From Massilia sp. PAMC28688 (lineage in GTDB: Bacteria > Pseudomonadota > Gammaproteobacteria > Burkholderiales > Burkholderiaceae_D): a stretch of DNA of 64,000 bases. The notes below the pieces were generated by a model. It saw only the letters and a list, made by a program, of their open reading frames with translations, did no database searches and had not been told where the DNA came from. Shown here one piece after another: positions 42,955 to 55,390 of the stretch. A program made the position numbers and the translations under genes. The stretch lies in the NCBI RefSeq assembly GCF_019443445.1, contig NZ_CP080378.1, positions 744,001 to 808,000 on the forward strand. The letters are read 5' to 3'. Position 1 is the first letter of the stretch. Every line of letters starts with the position of its first letter.

Positions 42955-44178
42955 TTACTGTTGTTTGGCGCCGGCTTCAAACCAGGCGCCTACCTGGGCG
43001 CGTTCGGCGTCGGTCATGTTGGTCATGTTCGCCAGCGGCATGGCCTTGAGCTGGACGGTCTGCTGATAGATTTTTGCGGCATTCTGGGCGATGGACGCCC
43101 CATCATGCAGCATCACCCCGGCCGGTGCGCTGGCAAAGCCGGGCTGCGTGGGCTTGTCGGCGTGGCAGCTGGCGCAGCGCTGGGTCATGATGGACTGGAT
43201 CTTTGCAAACTCCGCCTCCGGGTTGGCCACTGCCACCGCAGCCACCGGCGCTTTTGGCGCCAGCACAATGGCCAGGCCAAGCAGCAGTGCCACACCGGCG
43301 ACGGGATAGCGCCACTCCACGCGGCCCTTGTGGCGCAGGTTGAAGAAGTGGCGGATCAACACGCCGGCGGCCATGATCACGGCCAGCACCGCCCACGCGT
43401 GCTCGTGGCGGTACGTCATCGCGTAGTGATTGCTGATCATGATGAACAGTACCGGCAGCGTGAAGTAGTTGTTGTGCACACTGCGCTGCTTGGCCTTCTG
43501 ACCGTGAACCGGATCGGGCACCTGGCCGGCGCTCATGGCGGCCACCATCTTGCGCTGTCCAGGAATAATCAGCATCAGCACATTGGCCACCATCATGGTA
43601 CCGATCATGGCGCCCACGTGAATGTAGGCCGCGCGCCCGCTCAGGTATTTATTGAGCACATAGGCGCTCGCGGTCAGGAACAGGAAGATCACGATGCCGA
43701 ACGCCAGGTCATGCTTGCCCAGTTTGGAGCGGCACAGCAGATCGTACACGGTCCACCCCACCACCAGGCTGCCGATGCCAATGCCCACTGCCTGCAAGGT
43801 GGACAGGTCAGCGACTGCCTTGTCGACCATCATGGCCTGGGCGTTGAAGTAGTAGACGATGGTGAGCAGCGCGAATCCCGACAGCCAGGTGGAATACGCC
43901 TCCCATTTGAACCAGTGCAGTTCCCCGGGCAGCTCCGGCGGCGCATTGAGGTACTTTTGCGGGTTGTAGAAGCCGCCGCCGTGCACGGCCCACAGCTCGC
44001 CCGACACGCCCTTCCTTGCCAGCTCGGAGCCCGGCGCCGGCGGACGGATGGTGTTGTCGAGCCAGACAAAGTAGAACGAGGCGCCAATCCAGGCGATACC
44101 GGTGATCACGTGCAGCCAGCGCACGATGAGGTTGAGCCATTCCAGTCCGTAGGGGACCAGGTATCCAAACACTTCCAT
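42955..44178 (-). CDS. puuD: Urate hydroxylase PuuD (membrane, cytochrome c fused)
   Basis: This 407-residue protein has about eight membrane helices (VRWLHVITGIAWIGASFYFVWLDN is typical of the family) followed by a C-terminal cytochrome c domain. Heme attachment is Cys335-Ala-Ser-Cys338-His339 with a probable axial Met380. PuuD oxidises urate to 5-hydroxyisourate and passes electrons to the respiratory chain instead of producing peroxide. It is divergent from a LysR regulator. HIU hydrolase and allantoinase genes are not seen in this window. Confidence 0.95.
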   Translation of the reverse strand: MEVFGYLVPYGLEWLNLIVRWLHVITGIAWIGASFYFVWLDNTIRPPAPGSELARKGVSGELWAVHGGGFYNPQKYLNAPPELPGELHWFKWEAYSTWLSGFALLTIVYYFNAQAMMVDKAVADLSTLQAVGIGIGSLVVGWTVYDLLCRSKLGKHDLAFGIVIFLFLTASAYVLNKYLSGRAAYIHVGAMIGTMMVANVLMLIIPGQRKMVAAMSAGQVPDPVHGQKAKQRSVHNNYFTLPVLFIMISNHYAMTYRHEHAWAVLAVIMAAGVLIRHFFNLRHKGRVEWRYPVAGVALLLGLAIVLAPKAPVAAVAVANPEAEFAKIQSIMTQRCASCHADKPTQPGFASAPAGVMLHDGASIAQNAAKIYQQTVQLKAMPLANMTNMTDAERAQVGAWFEAGAKQQ

Positions 44179-44265
44179 GGGGTTCCTTGTTGCGCGAGCA
44201 GCGAAAATAGGGATGCGATTTTATGCAAGATAGCGTGATTCCACTCCTGCAACATGAAAAATCGC

Positions 44266-44280
44266 GTATATTCGACATAC
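44266..44280. promoter_or_regulatory. Possible LysR-type operator
   Basis: GTATATTCGACATAC is an interrupted dyad (GTAT/ATAC) in the 124-base gap between puuD and the LysR gene, where a regulator would act on both. It has a T-N11-A core but is short. Confidence 0.35.
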
Positions 44281-44302
44281 TTCGTTTCATATACCCCACA
44301 GT

Positions 44303-45241
44303 ATGGCCAGCATCCCCCAACACCTCGACCTGCACCTGATCCGCATCCTGTACCTGCTGCTGGTGGAAAAGAACGTGTCGCGCGTGGCGCTCAAGCTCAA
44401 CCAGCCCCAGCCGTCGATATCGGCGTCCCTGCGCAAGCTGCGCGAACTGACGGGCGACCCATTGCTGGTGCGCGGCGCGCGCGGCATGGTGCCGACCCAG
44501 CATGGCGAAAGCCTGCTCAAGCCGGCCAAGCGCATCCTTGACGAGACTGAAAGCCTGTTTGTCAAGAAGTCGCCCTTCATGCCGCAGGAAGAAGCGCGCA
44601 CCTTCCACATCGCCGCGCCCGACTACCTGGACAGCCAGTTCCTGCCCAATGTCGTGGCGGCGCTGCGCCGTGGCTCGCCCAACAGCCGGGTGGTGATCCA
44701 CAGCCTGGGGCCGGGCGTTGACTATATCCGCATGCTCTCGGACGGCGACATGGACCTGGTCATCGCCAACTGGGACGAGCCGCCCGCCCACCTGCACATT
44801 TCCAAGCTGTTTGAAGACCCCATCATCTGCGCCATGCGCGCCGACGCCCCGTATGCCAAGCGCACCGATGCCCAGGCCATGACCATGGACGACTATCTGA
44901 GCCTGCCGCACGTGGCCCCATCGCAGATGCTGCCCGGGTACCACGGCGTGATCGATGCCTACCTGGAGCGCCAGGGCCTGCAGCGCAAGGTGGCGGTGGA
45001 ATCGGCCTACTTTGGCCTGATTCCCTACATGCTCACCCAGACCGACCTGGTGCTCACGACCGGCCGCCAGTTCATCCGGTTCTATGAAAAATCGCTGCCC
45101 CTGAAGATCTTCACGGTGCCGGTCAAGTTCCCGCCCATGCGCTTTTACCAGCTGTGGCACGAACGCGTGCACCAGGCGCCGGAACACAAGTGGCTGCGCG
45201 ACCAGGTCAGCGCTGCGGCCAAGGCACTGATACAGCGATAA
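44303..45241 (+). CDS. LysR-family transcriptional regulator
   Basis: This 312-residue regulator has an N-terminal winged helix-turn-helix (LDLHLIRILYLLLVEKNVSRVALKLN, about residues 6-31, then QPSISASLRKLRELTGDPLLVRG) and a periplasmic-binding-like effector domain (about 95-305). Its position, divergent from puuD and upstream of the decarboxylase/amidohydrolase gene, makes it the likely controller of purine-ring degradation. The effector is not known. No clear ribosome site precedes the ATG. Confidence 0.92.
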   Translation: MASIPQHLDLHLIRILYLLLVEKNVSRVALKLNQPQPSISASLRKLRELTGDPLLVRGARGMVPTQHGESLLKPAKRILDETESLFVKKSPFMPQEEARTFHIAAPDYLDSQFLPNVVAALRRGSPNSRVVIHSLGPGVDYIRMLSDGDMDLVIANWDEPPAHLHISKLFEDPIICAMRADAPYAKRTDAQAMTMDDYLSLPHVAPSQMLPGYHGVIDAYLERQGLQRKVAVESAYFGLIPYMLTQTDLVLTTGRQFIRFYEKSLPLKIFTVPVKFPPMRFYQLWHERVHQAPEHKWLRDQVSAAAKALIQR

Positions 45242-45316
45242 CAGATATCAGTGGCGCCATATGAACAGACGCGCAGGTGGCGCTATCATCCACAGCTTGC
45301 ATGATCGGATACCTCC

Positions 45317-47068
45317 ATGACCACTCTTTCGGATTTGAACAGCGCTGACACAGCGGCCTTTGTCGACACCCTGCGCGGGATTTACGAGCACTCGCCCTGG
45401 ATTCCCGAGCGCGCCGCGGCGCAGCGGCCGTTCGCCAGTGTCACCGCGCTCAAGTTCGCACTGCAGACAGTGGTCGACCAGGCCAGCATGGAGGAACAGC
45501 TCGGCCTGATCCGCGCCCACCCGGAACTGGCCGGCAAGGCGGCCATCGCCGGCGAGCTCACGCAGGAATCTACCCAGGAACAGGCCAAGTCCGGCCTGAA
45601 CCTGTGCAGCGCCGAAGAATACGCGGTACTGCACAAGCTAAACAGCGACTACAACACCAAATTCGGCTTCCCGTTCATCCTCGCGGTCAAGGGGCCCGAT
45701 GGCAAGGGACTCACGCGCCAGGGCATCATCGATACCTTTTCGCGCCGCTTCAGGCACCATCCTCAGGCCGAGATGGCCGAGTGCCTGCGCCAGATCCATC
45801 GCATTGCCGAACTACGCCTGAACGACCTGCTCCAGGTCACCCATGATTTCGGTCCCCTGGTCATGGAATGGGCCGACATCATCGGCGCCTGGAGCGAAGC
45901 TGACGACGGCCTCACCTGCTCGTACATGACGCAGGTCCACCAGCGCACAGCCGGCCAGCTGGCGGCGTGGATGCGCGAGGCCGGCATGGAAGTCCAGATT
46001 GACGCGGTGGGCAATGTCTGCGGCCGCTACGAGGCTGCCGACCCGGCCGCCAAGACGCTGATGACCGGCTCCCACTACGATACTGTCAGGGACGCCGGCA
46101 AGTACGACGGTCGGCTCGGCATCCTGCTGCCGATTGCCATCGTGCGCCACCTGCACACGCGCGGCGAACGGCTGCCCTTCCACCTGGAGGCGATCGGCTT
46201 TGCGGAAGAAGAAGGCGTGCGGTTCAGGAGCACCTTCCTGGGCAGTAACGCAATCACAGGCCGCTTCGACATGGCGCTTCTTGAGCGCGCCGACGCCATC
46301 GGCATCACCATGCGCGAGGCGCTCAAGGCAGCTGGCCACAGGGTCGCCGCAATCGCCGACATCGCGCGCCGGCCCGAGGACATTGCCGCCTTCGTCGAGA
46401 TCCACATCGAACAGGGTCCGGTGCTGCTCGAGCGCGGCCTGGCTGCCGGCGTCGTGACCGCCATTGCCGGCAGCTCGCGCTACCTGGTCGAACTGACCGG
46501 CCTGGCCGGCCACGCCGGCACCACCCCCATGGCCATGCGCCAGGACGCCGCCGCGGCGGCCGCCGACATCGTCCTGCTGGTCGAGCAGCGCTGCGCACAA
46601 GTGCCGTCGCTGGTGGGCACGGTCGGGCAGCTGGAGGTGCCCAACGGCTCGGTCAACGTCATCCCCGGTCACTGCCGGCTCTCGCTGGACATCCGCTCCG
46701 GCGACGACAGCGTGCGCCTGGCTGCGGTACGCGATATCCTGGGCGGCATCAGTGCCATTTGCGCGCGCCGGCATGTTGACGTCGTGTTGGAACAAATTGT
46801 CTCGGCTTCGGCGGCACCGTGCGCCCCGTGGCTCATGGACCAGCTGGGCGCGGCGGTAAGCCGTCGTGGCCTGCCCCGCTTCGACCTCGCATCCGGCGCC
46901 GGGCACGACGCCATGGCCATGGCCGCACTGACCGACATCGCCATGCTGTTCGTCCGCTGCGGTAACGGTGGCATCAGCCATCACCGGCTTGAAACCATTA
47001 GTCTTGACGACGCCGAAACGGCGGGTCACATCATGCTCGACTTCCTGCGCTCTTTCGTGCCCTCCTAG
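45317..47068 (+). CDS. Fusion of OHCU decarboxylase (UraD) and allantoate-amidohydrolase-like domain
   Basis: 583 residues. Residues 1 to about 175 form a UraD domain (catalytic His68 in RAHPEL, and FGFPFILAVKG near 117), which makes S-allantoin from OHCU. Residues about 185-583 form an M20/M28-type amidohydrolase like AllC: His253 and Asp264 in GSHYDTVRDAGKYDGRLG, EEEG near 297, HIEQGPVLLERG and SGAGHDA. One chain thus joins two non-consecutive steps of urate breakdown; allantoinase must come from elsewhere. Two separate genes are usual in many bacteria. Confidence 0.92.
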   Translation: MTTLSDLNSADTAAFVDTLRGIYEHSPWIPERAAAQRPFASVTALKFALQTVVDQASMEEQLGLIRAHPELAGKAAIAGELTQESTQEQAKSGLNLCSAEEYAVLHKLNSDYNTKFGFPFILAVKGPDGKGLTRQGIIDTFSRRFRHHPQAEMAECLRQIHRIAELRLNDLLQVTHDFGPLVMEWADIIGAWSEADDGLTCSYMTQVHQRTAGQLAAWMREAGMEVQIDAVGNVCGRYEAADPAAKTLMTGSHYDTVRDAGKYDGRLGILLPIAIVRHLHTRGERLPFHLEAIGFAEEEGVRFRSTFLGSNAITGRFDMALLERADAIGITMREALKAAGHRVAAIADIARRPEDIAAFVEIHIEQGPVLLERGLAAGVVTAIAGSSRYLVELTGLAGHAGTTPMAMRQDAAAAAADIVLLVEQRCAQVPSLVGTVGQLEVPNGSVNVIPGHCRLSLDIRSGDDSVRLAAVRDILGGISAICARRHVDVVLEQIVSASAAPCAPWLMDQLGAAVSRRGLPRFDLASGAGHDAMAMAALTDIAMLFVRCGNGGISHHRLETISLDDAETAGHIMLDFLRSFVPS

Positions 47069-47126
47069 GCTTCCTGCCCGCGAATCAGTATGCTATCTTT
47101 CGGAGGAAGATACTCACTGTGAAGCC

Positions 47127-48446
47127 ATGGCAAACGAACTTCCCGCCGACATGCAAGGCAGCCTCGGAGCCGAGCTGCTCGCCCTGGCTGTCGCCAACAG
47201 CGGCACCGGCGTGTGGGACCGTGACGTGCCTGGCGGCCGCATCGTCTACTCCAGCGCATGGAAGGCGATGTTCGGCTATGGCGACGACGACATCAGCGAC
47301 CGTATCGAAGACAGCTACCTGCGGGTGCACCCGGACGATCTGGCCGGGGTGCAGGCCACCATCAGCGCGCACTTCGACAACCAGGTCGACAACTACGCCG
47401 TCGAGCACCGCGTACTGTGCAAGGATGGCAGCTACAAGTGGGTGATCAGCCGTGGCAAGGTGGTGTCGCGCGATGCCGACGGCAAGCCGCTGCGCATGAC
47501 GGGAGTCACCACCGACATCTCCAGCACGGTCGCATTGTCCGAAAAGCTGCGCGATTGCGCCGACCTGCTCACGCGCCTGACCGATGAAGTACCTGGCCTG
47601 GTCTACCAGTTCAAGATGGCACCGGACGGCAGTGCGCATTATTCATACGCCAGCGCCGGCATCGAAGCCATTTTCGGCATCACCGCGCAGGCAGCGTCGG
47701 CCGACGCCTCCCTCGTGGAAGGCGTGATCCACCCCGACGATATCGACACTTACCGCAGCACCCTGGCGCACTCGCGCGTAGGACTGGAACGCTGGCGGCT
47801 GCAGTTCCGGGTCATCCTGCCGGACCTGGGCGAAGGCTGGCGCGAAGTCGAAGCGACGCCGCGCAGGCTGGACGACGGCAGCACCGTTTGGCACGGCTTT
47901 GTTTCCGACATCACCCCGCACAAGCTGCTGGAACAGCAGCTCAAGGATGCGGCGGCCACGGATTTTCTCACCGGTTTGCCCAACCGGCGCCACATCATGG
48001 CGCGCATGGAGCAGGAACTGGCGCGCGTGCAGCGCGAGGCCGGGGCCACGGCTTCGGTGCTGATGTTCGACCTGGATCACTTCAAGGCCATCAACGACCA
48101 GCATGGCCACGCGGTGGGCGACGCAGTGCTGTGCCACTTCGCGGCCATATTGCAGCAGGAGCTGCGGCGTGCCGATTCCGCCGGGCGCATCGGCGGCGAG
48201 GAATTTGCGCTGATCCTGTCGGGTGCCGACATTTCCGACGCCTTCAACTTTGCCGACCGGGTGCGAGCGCGCCTGGCCGAAACGCCGCTGCTGGTCGGCG
48301 CCACCTCCCTTGCCGTGAGCGTCAGTGTGGGATTAAGCGCCATGCGTGCATGGGATCGCAGCGTGGCCAGCGCCCTGTCGCGCGCCGATGCCGCCCTCTA
48401 CCAGGCAAAAGAAAGCGGCCGCAACCAGGTCAAGGTCGGCCTCTAG
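47127..48446 (+). CDS. PAS-PAS-GGDEF diguanylate cyclase
   Basis: 439 residues. Two PAS domains (about 18-135 and 150-268, each with a WHGFVSDIT or MTGVTTDIS exit) sense an unknown signal. The GGDEF domain (about 275-438) has active-site GGEEF at 356-360 and an RxxD inhibitory site (RRAD, 347-350) at the standard distance, so cyclic-di-GMP synthesis with product feedback is expected. No membrane segment is seen. It follows the purine fusion gene by 58 bases on the same strand. Confidence 0.93.
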   Translation: MANELPADMQGSLGAELLALAVANSGTGVWDRDVPGGRIVYSSAWKAMFGYGDDDISDRIEDSYLRVHPDDLAGVQATISAHFDNQVDNYAVEHRVLCKDGSYKWVISRGKVVSRDADGKPLRMTGVTTDISSTVALSEKLRDCADLLTRLTDEVPGLVYQFKMAPDGSAHYSYASAGIEAIFGITAQAASADASLVEGVIHPDDIDTYRSTLAHSRVGLERWRLQFRVILPDLGEGWREVEATPRRLDDGSTVWHGFVSDITPHKLLEQQLKDAAATDFLTGLPNRRHIMARMEQELARVQREAGATASVLMFDLDHFKAINDQHGHAVGDAVLCHFAAILQQELRRADSAGRIGGEEFALILSGADISDAFNFADRVRARLAETPLLVGATSLAVSVSVGLSAMRAWDRSVASALSRADAALYQAKESGRNQVKVGL

Positions 48447-48484
48447 CCCCAAAAAAAGTCCACGGCCCCCGGAACTTATGCAAA

Positions 48485-48604
48485 TACTTTCCCTAAACCA
48501 GGGTCAGACCACCAATCGTATAGACAATTAGTGGTCTGACCCTGGCACGAGGAAATTGATTTTGGCCCGTTTAAGTGGTCTGACCCTGGCAATAGGAAAT
48601 TGAA
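48485..48604. repeat. 44-bp repeat cluster D with a converging pair
   Basis: A plus core CCAGGGTCAGACCAC (48498-48512) faces a minus core GTGGTCTGACCCTGG (48531-48545) across an 18-base loop, forming a perfect 15-bp inverted repeat that contains GTATAGACA (48518-48526). A second minus core ends at 48589, again exactly 44 bases from the previous. The cluster lies between the convergent diguanylate cyclase and alcohol dehydrogenase genes and could also act as a terminator-like hairpin. Confidence 0.92.
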
Positions 48605-48621
48605 ACGAGACTATAAGGACG

Positions 48622-49782
48622 TTAAGGCGTCAAGATGACCTTGCGGCATTCGTCTTCCTTCTGGTCAAACATCTTGTAGCCCTCCGCCGCCTGTGACAGA
48701 GGCAGGCGATGCGAGATGATTTCGTTGGGATGCAGCTTGCCTTCCTCGATCGCTTCCAGCAGCTCGGGCATGTATTTCTGTACGTGGGTCTGCCCGGTCT
48801 TGAAGGACAAGCCTTTTTCAAATACGTCGCCAAACAGGAAGCCGTGGATGAATCCCGCATACAGACCCGGCACGCTGATGGTGCCGCCTCGGCGCGTGGC
48901 GGCAATGCACTGGCGCAGGGTCTTGCCACTGCTGCCTTCGAGCTTCATGTTGGTCATCACCGTTTCGACCGTGCTGCCCTTGGCTTCGAAACCGACAGCG
49001 TCGATCGATGCATCCACGCCCCGGTAGTCGGTGTTCTCGACGATGTATTCGGCTGCATCCACCTCGTCGAAGTTGACGGGGATGACGCCATACTTTTCAC
49101 GTGCGAACTCCAGGCGAAACGGATGGTGGTCGACCATGAAGATCTTTTCAATGCCCAGCATGCGCGCCGAAGCAGCAGCCATCTGTCCAACCGGGCCTGC
49201 ACCGAAAATCGCCAGACTGCCGCCCTGCCCCACACCGGTGTTGACCACAGCCTGGTAACCCGTTGGCAGGATGTCGGACAGGAACAGCACCTGTTCGTCG
49301 GTGAGGGTGATGGGGATCTTGATCGGCCCCACGTTCGCCTTGGGCACACGCACGTATTCGGCCTGGCCGCCCGGAATGCCGCCGTACAGGTGGCTGAAGC
49401 CGAACAGCGCCGCGCCCGAGCGCAGCTTCTTCTTGTTCATGATGGAGCCGCGGTCCGGATTGGTCTTCTCGCAGGCGGCAAACGCTTCCATGTCGCAGAA
49501 AAAGCAGGTGCCGCAAGCGATCACGAAGGGCACCACGACACGGTCGCCCTTCTGCAGCGCGGTCACGTTGGGGCCGGCGTCCACCACCTCACCCATGAAC
49601 TCGTGACCGAGGATGTCGCCGCTTTCCATGGCGGGGATCTTGCCGCGGTACATGTGCAGGTCCGAGCCGCAGATGGCAGTGGCGGTGACCTTGAGCAAGA
49701 TGTCATCCGGTTCCTGCAGAATCGGATCAGGTACGGTGTCAACCTTGACGTCGTGGCTGCCGTGATAGGTAAGTGCGCGCAT
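48622..49782 (-). CDS. Zinc-dependent alcohol dehydrogenase, formaldehyde-dehydrogenase-like
   Basis: This 386-residue enzyme has the catalytic-zinc segment [12 protein letters not shown] then GHEFMGEVV, and the structural-zinc cysteines in [15 protein letters not shown]. The NAD-binding Rossmann motif is [16 protein letters not shown]. It resembles the glutathione-independent formaldehyde/alcohol dehydrogenase branch with a long insert ([18 protein letters not shown]). Substrate is not identified. AAGGGGA precedes the ATG. It stands alone between repeat cluster D and the pyrimidine genes. Confidence 0.9.
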   Translation of the reverse strand: MRALTYHGSHDVKVDTVPDPILQEPDDILLKVTATAICGSDLHMYRGKIPAMESGDILGHEFMGEVVDAGPNVTALQKGDRVVVPFVIACGTCFFCDMEAFAACEKTNPDRGSIMNKKKLRSGAALFGFSHLYGGIPGGQAEYVRVPKANVGPIKIPITLTDEQVLFLSDILPTGYQAVVNTGVGQGGSLAIFGAGPVGQMAAASARMLGIEKIFMVDHHPFRLEFAREKYGVIPVNFDEVDAAEYIVENTDYRGVDASIDAVGFEAKGSTVETVMTNMKLEGSSGKTLRQCIAATRRGGTISVPGLYAGFIHGFLFGDVFEKGLSFKTGQTHVQKYMPELLEAIEEGKLHPNEIISHRLPLSQAAEGYKMFDQKEDECRKVILTP

Positions 49783-49904
49783 GTGATGTCCCCTTTTAGA
49801 AAGATATCAGGCTAACAAGCTCGGCAGCGCGCACGAATCAGCACAGCGCGGGCCTCACGGTAGGACTGCGCTGACGAGATTTCTGGTGCGGAACTTACAC
49901 GAAT

Positions 49905-51146
49905 TTACGTGGTGATCACCCTTGCCCTGTCGAGCATTGCGTGCAGTAGAACATTGCAGCCTGCTTCGAGATGATCTGCCTTGGCGTCTTCGATCTCGTT
50001 ATGGCTGATGCCATCCTTGCAGGGGACGAAGATCATGCCGGATGGGGCCAGGCGCGCTGCGTAAATGGCGTCATGGCCGGCGCCCGAGACGACATCCATG
50101 GTGGTGTAGCCCAGCTTTTCGGTCGCGGCCCGCACCGCGCCCACGCAGTCGGGATGGAAGGGGCATGGCGGATAGTAGGACACGCGTTCAATAGTGATGG
50201 CAAGACCCGAGTCGGCACGCGTCTTCTCGATAAAGGCCAGCATCTCCTCGTGCATCGTGTTGAGCAGTTCATCGTTCACATTGCGCAGGTCGATGCTGAA
50301 CTTGACCTCACCCGGAATCACGTTGCGGCTGTTGGGGAATACCTGCACCATGCCGACCGTGCCCCGTCCGTAGGGCGGATAGCGGTTTGCGATCTGCACC
50401 ACTTCCTGCATGATGCGCGTGGCCACCTGCAGCGCGTCCTTGCGCAAGCCCATGGGCGTGGGCCCCGCATGCGCTTCCATGCCGGTCACCACGCAGTCGT
50501 ACCACGACAGTCCCATCACGGCCGGAACCACGCCAATGACCTTGTCGGCGTCTTCCAGCACCGGACCCTGCTCGATATGCGTCTCAAAATAGGCGCCAAT
50601 CGGGTGCTGCCCGGGCACCTGTTCACCCATGTAGCCGATGCGCGCCAGTTCGCCGCGCACGGTCTTGCCTTCCGTGTCCCGGGCAGCGTACGCAGTCTCC
50701 AGGCTGAAAGCCCCGCAAAACACGCCCGACCCCATCATCACCGGCACAAAGCGCGAGCCCTCCTCATTGGTCCAGAAAGCCACTTCCAGCGGCGCCTCGG
50801 TTTCGATGCCCCTGTCGTTGAGGGTGCGGACAACTTCCAGGCCCGCGAGAACGCCATAGTTGCCATCGAATTTCCCGCCAGTTGGCTGGGTGTCGATATG
50901 ACTGCCCGTCATCACCGGTGGCAGCGAAGGGTCGCGACCTTCGCGCCGCATGAACACATTGCCGATCTGGTCGACCGTGATCGACAGCCCCGCTTCCCTG
51001 GCCCAGCCAACCACCAGGTCGCGCCCCTGCTTGTCCAGGTCCGTGAGGGCCAGCCGTTTGACGCCGCCTTTTGGCGTGGCGCCGATCTTTGCCAGTTCCA
51101 TCAGCGAAGCCCACAGGCGTTCGCCGTTAATGCGCAAGTCGTTCAT
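49905..51146 (-). CDS. Beta-ureidopropionase (N-carbamoyl-beta-alanine hydrolase), M20 type
   Basis: About 413 residues from ATG 51146 (AGAGGA upstream). The fold is the AllC/hydantoin-utilisation amidohydrolase: GSHIDTQPTGGKFDGNYGVLAG, NEEGSRF, HIEQGPVLE, AHAGPTPMGLRKDA and SGAGHDA. In this cluster it is expected to release beta-alanine (or beta-aminoisobutyrate), CO2 and ammonia from the N-carbamoyl compound. It is the last gene of the pyrimidine operon, 16 bases after dihydropyrimidinase. Specificity versus other carbamoyl amino acids is inferred from context. Confidence 0.9.
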   Translation of the reverse strand: MNDLRINGERLWASLMELAKIGATPKGGVKRLALTDLDKQGRDLVVGWAREAGLSITVDQIGNVFMRREGRDPSLPPVMTGSHIDTQPTGGKFDGNYGVLAGLEVVRTLNDRGIETEAPLEVAFWTNEEGSRFVPVMMGSGVFCGAFSLETAYAARDTEGKTVRGELARIGYMGEQVPGQHPIGAYFETHIEQGPVLEDADKVIGVVPAVMGLSWYDCVVTGMEAHAGPTPMGLRKDALQVATRIMQEVVQIANRYPPYGRGTVGMVQVFPNSRNVIPGEVKFSIDLRNVNDELLNTMHEEMLAFIEKTRADSGLAITIERVSYYPPCPFHPDCVGAVRAATEKLGYTTMDVVSGAGHDAIYAARLAPSGMIFVPCKDGISHNEIEDAKADHLEAGCNVLLHAMLDRARVITT

Positions 51147-51162
51147 AAGTCCTCTGCAGGGT

Positions 51163-54050
<2,888 letters not shown>

Positions 54051-54109
54051 AGATCGATCTCCAGGAAAAGTGGTCCGCCGAAGCTTTGTATCTGAACTGA
54101 CGACTGGCC

Positions 54110-55390
54110 TCAGCCTACCACTTCAGCTCGCGGATTGCGCGGATCCTGGGTCCAGTTCATGTAATTTTTGCCTGTCTGTTGCGGCACCATGGTAATGCAC
54201 GCCTCCACCGGGCAGGTAATCTCGCACAGGTTGCAGCCGACGCACTCCGATTTGATGACTTCATAGGTGCGCACGCCGCTGGCCGCATCGATCAGCTGCG
54301 CGATCGACTGGTGCGAGGTGTCTTCGCAGGCGACGTAGCATTTGCCGCACTTGATGCACTTGTCCTGGTCGATCTGCGCAATGACGGCATAGTTCATGTC
54401 CAGGTATTTCCAGTCGGTGGTGTTGGGTACGGCCTTGCGCGAAAATTCCGCAATGCTCTGGTAGCCCTTCTCGTCCATCCAGCGCGACAGGCCATCCTTC
54501 ATCTCCTGCACGATCCGAAAGCCATGCAGCATGGCGGCGGTACACACCTGCACCGAACCGGCGCCCAGGGCGATGAATTCGGCCGCGTCGCGCCAGTTGC
54601 CAATGCCGCCAATGCCGGAAATCGGCAACCCCGCCGTGACCGGGTCGCGCGCAATCTCGGCCACCATGTTCAAGGCGATGGGCTTGACGGCCGAGCCGCA
54701 ATAGCCACCGTGGGTGCTGGCATTGCCTACCACCGGGAACGCCACCATGCGATCCAGATCCAGGTGGGTGATGGAATTGATGGTATTGATCAGCGAGACC
54801 GCATCGGCACCACCGGCCAGGGCCGCGCGCGCCGGTGCCCGCACGTCGGTGATGTTGGGCGTGAGCTTGACGATGACGGGCAGGCGCGAATGCTTCTTGC
54901 ACCACGCCGTGACCATTTGCACATACTCGGGCACCTGGCCAACTGCCGCGCCCATGCCCCGCTCCGGCATGCCGTGCGGGCAGCCGAAATTGAGCTCGAT
55001 TCCATCGGCGCCGGTCGCCTCCACCTTGGGCAAAATCTCGGCCCACAGCTTTTCCTCGCATGGCAGCATGAGCGACACGATCATGGCGCGGTCCGGCCAG
55101 TCGCGCTTGACCTGGGTGATCTCCATCAGGTTGATTTCGAGGCTGCGGTCGGTGATCAGCTCAATGTTATTAAAGCCGAGCACTTCGCGGTTCTTGCCGT
55201 AGTGCGCGGAGTAGCGCGAGGACACATTGACCGCCGGTGGATCCTCGCCCAGCGTTTTCCACACCACGCCGCCCCAACCCGCCTCAAAAGCGCGCACCAC
55301 GTTGTAGGCCTTGTCGGTCGGCGGCGCGGAGGCCAGCCAGAAGGGGTTGGGCGATTTGATGCCGCAAAAGTCGATGCTCAGGTCAGCCAT
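54110..55390 (-). CDS. preA: NAD-dependent dihydropyrimidine dehydrogenase, PreA subunit
   Basis: This 426-residue subunit holds FMN and reduces uracil or thymine. The barrel has NFGCPHGMPERGMGAAVGQ with the catalytic Cys (about residue 130), ISGIGGIGNWRDAAEF and LGAGSVQVCTA. The C-terminus carries two 4Fe-4S clusters (CIKCGKCYVAC and CVGCNLCEITCPVEAC). Its start codon overlaps the preT stop in TAATG, indicating coupled synthesis of the two subunits. Confidence 0.96.
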   Translation of the reverse strand: MADLSIDFCGIKSPNPFWLASAPPTDKAYNVVRAFEAGWGGVVWKTLGEDPPAVNVSSRYSAHYGKNREVLGFNNIELITDRSLEINLMEITQVKRDWPDRAMIVSLMLPCEEKLWAEILPKVEATGADGIELNFGCPHGMPERGMGAAVGQVPEYVQMVTAWCKKHSRLPVIVKLTPNITDVRAPARAALAGGADAVSLINTINSITHLDLDRMVAFPVVGNASTHGGYCGSAVKPIALNMVAEIARDPVTAGLPISGIGGIGNWRDAAEFIALGAGSVQVCTAAMLHGFRIVQEMKDGLSRWMDEKGYQSIAEFSRKAVPNTTDWKYLDMNYAVIAQIDQDKCIKCGKCYVACEDTSHQSIAQLIDAASGVRTYEVIKSECVGCNLCEITCPVEACITMVPQQTGKNYMNWTQDPRNPRAEVVG

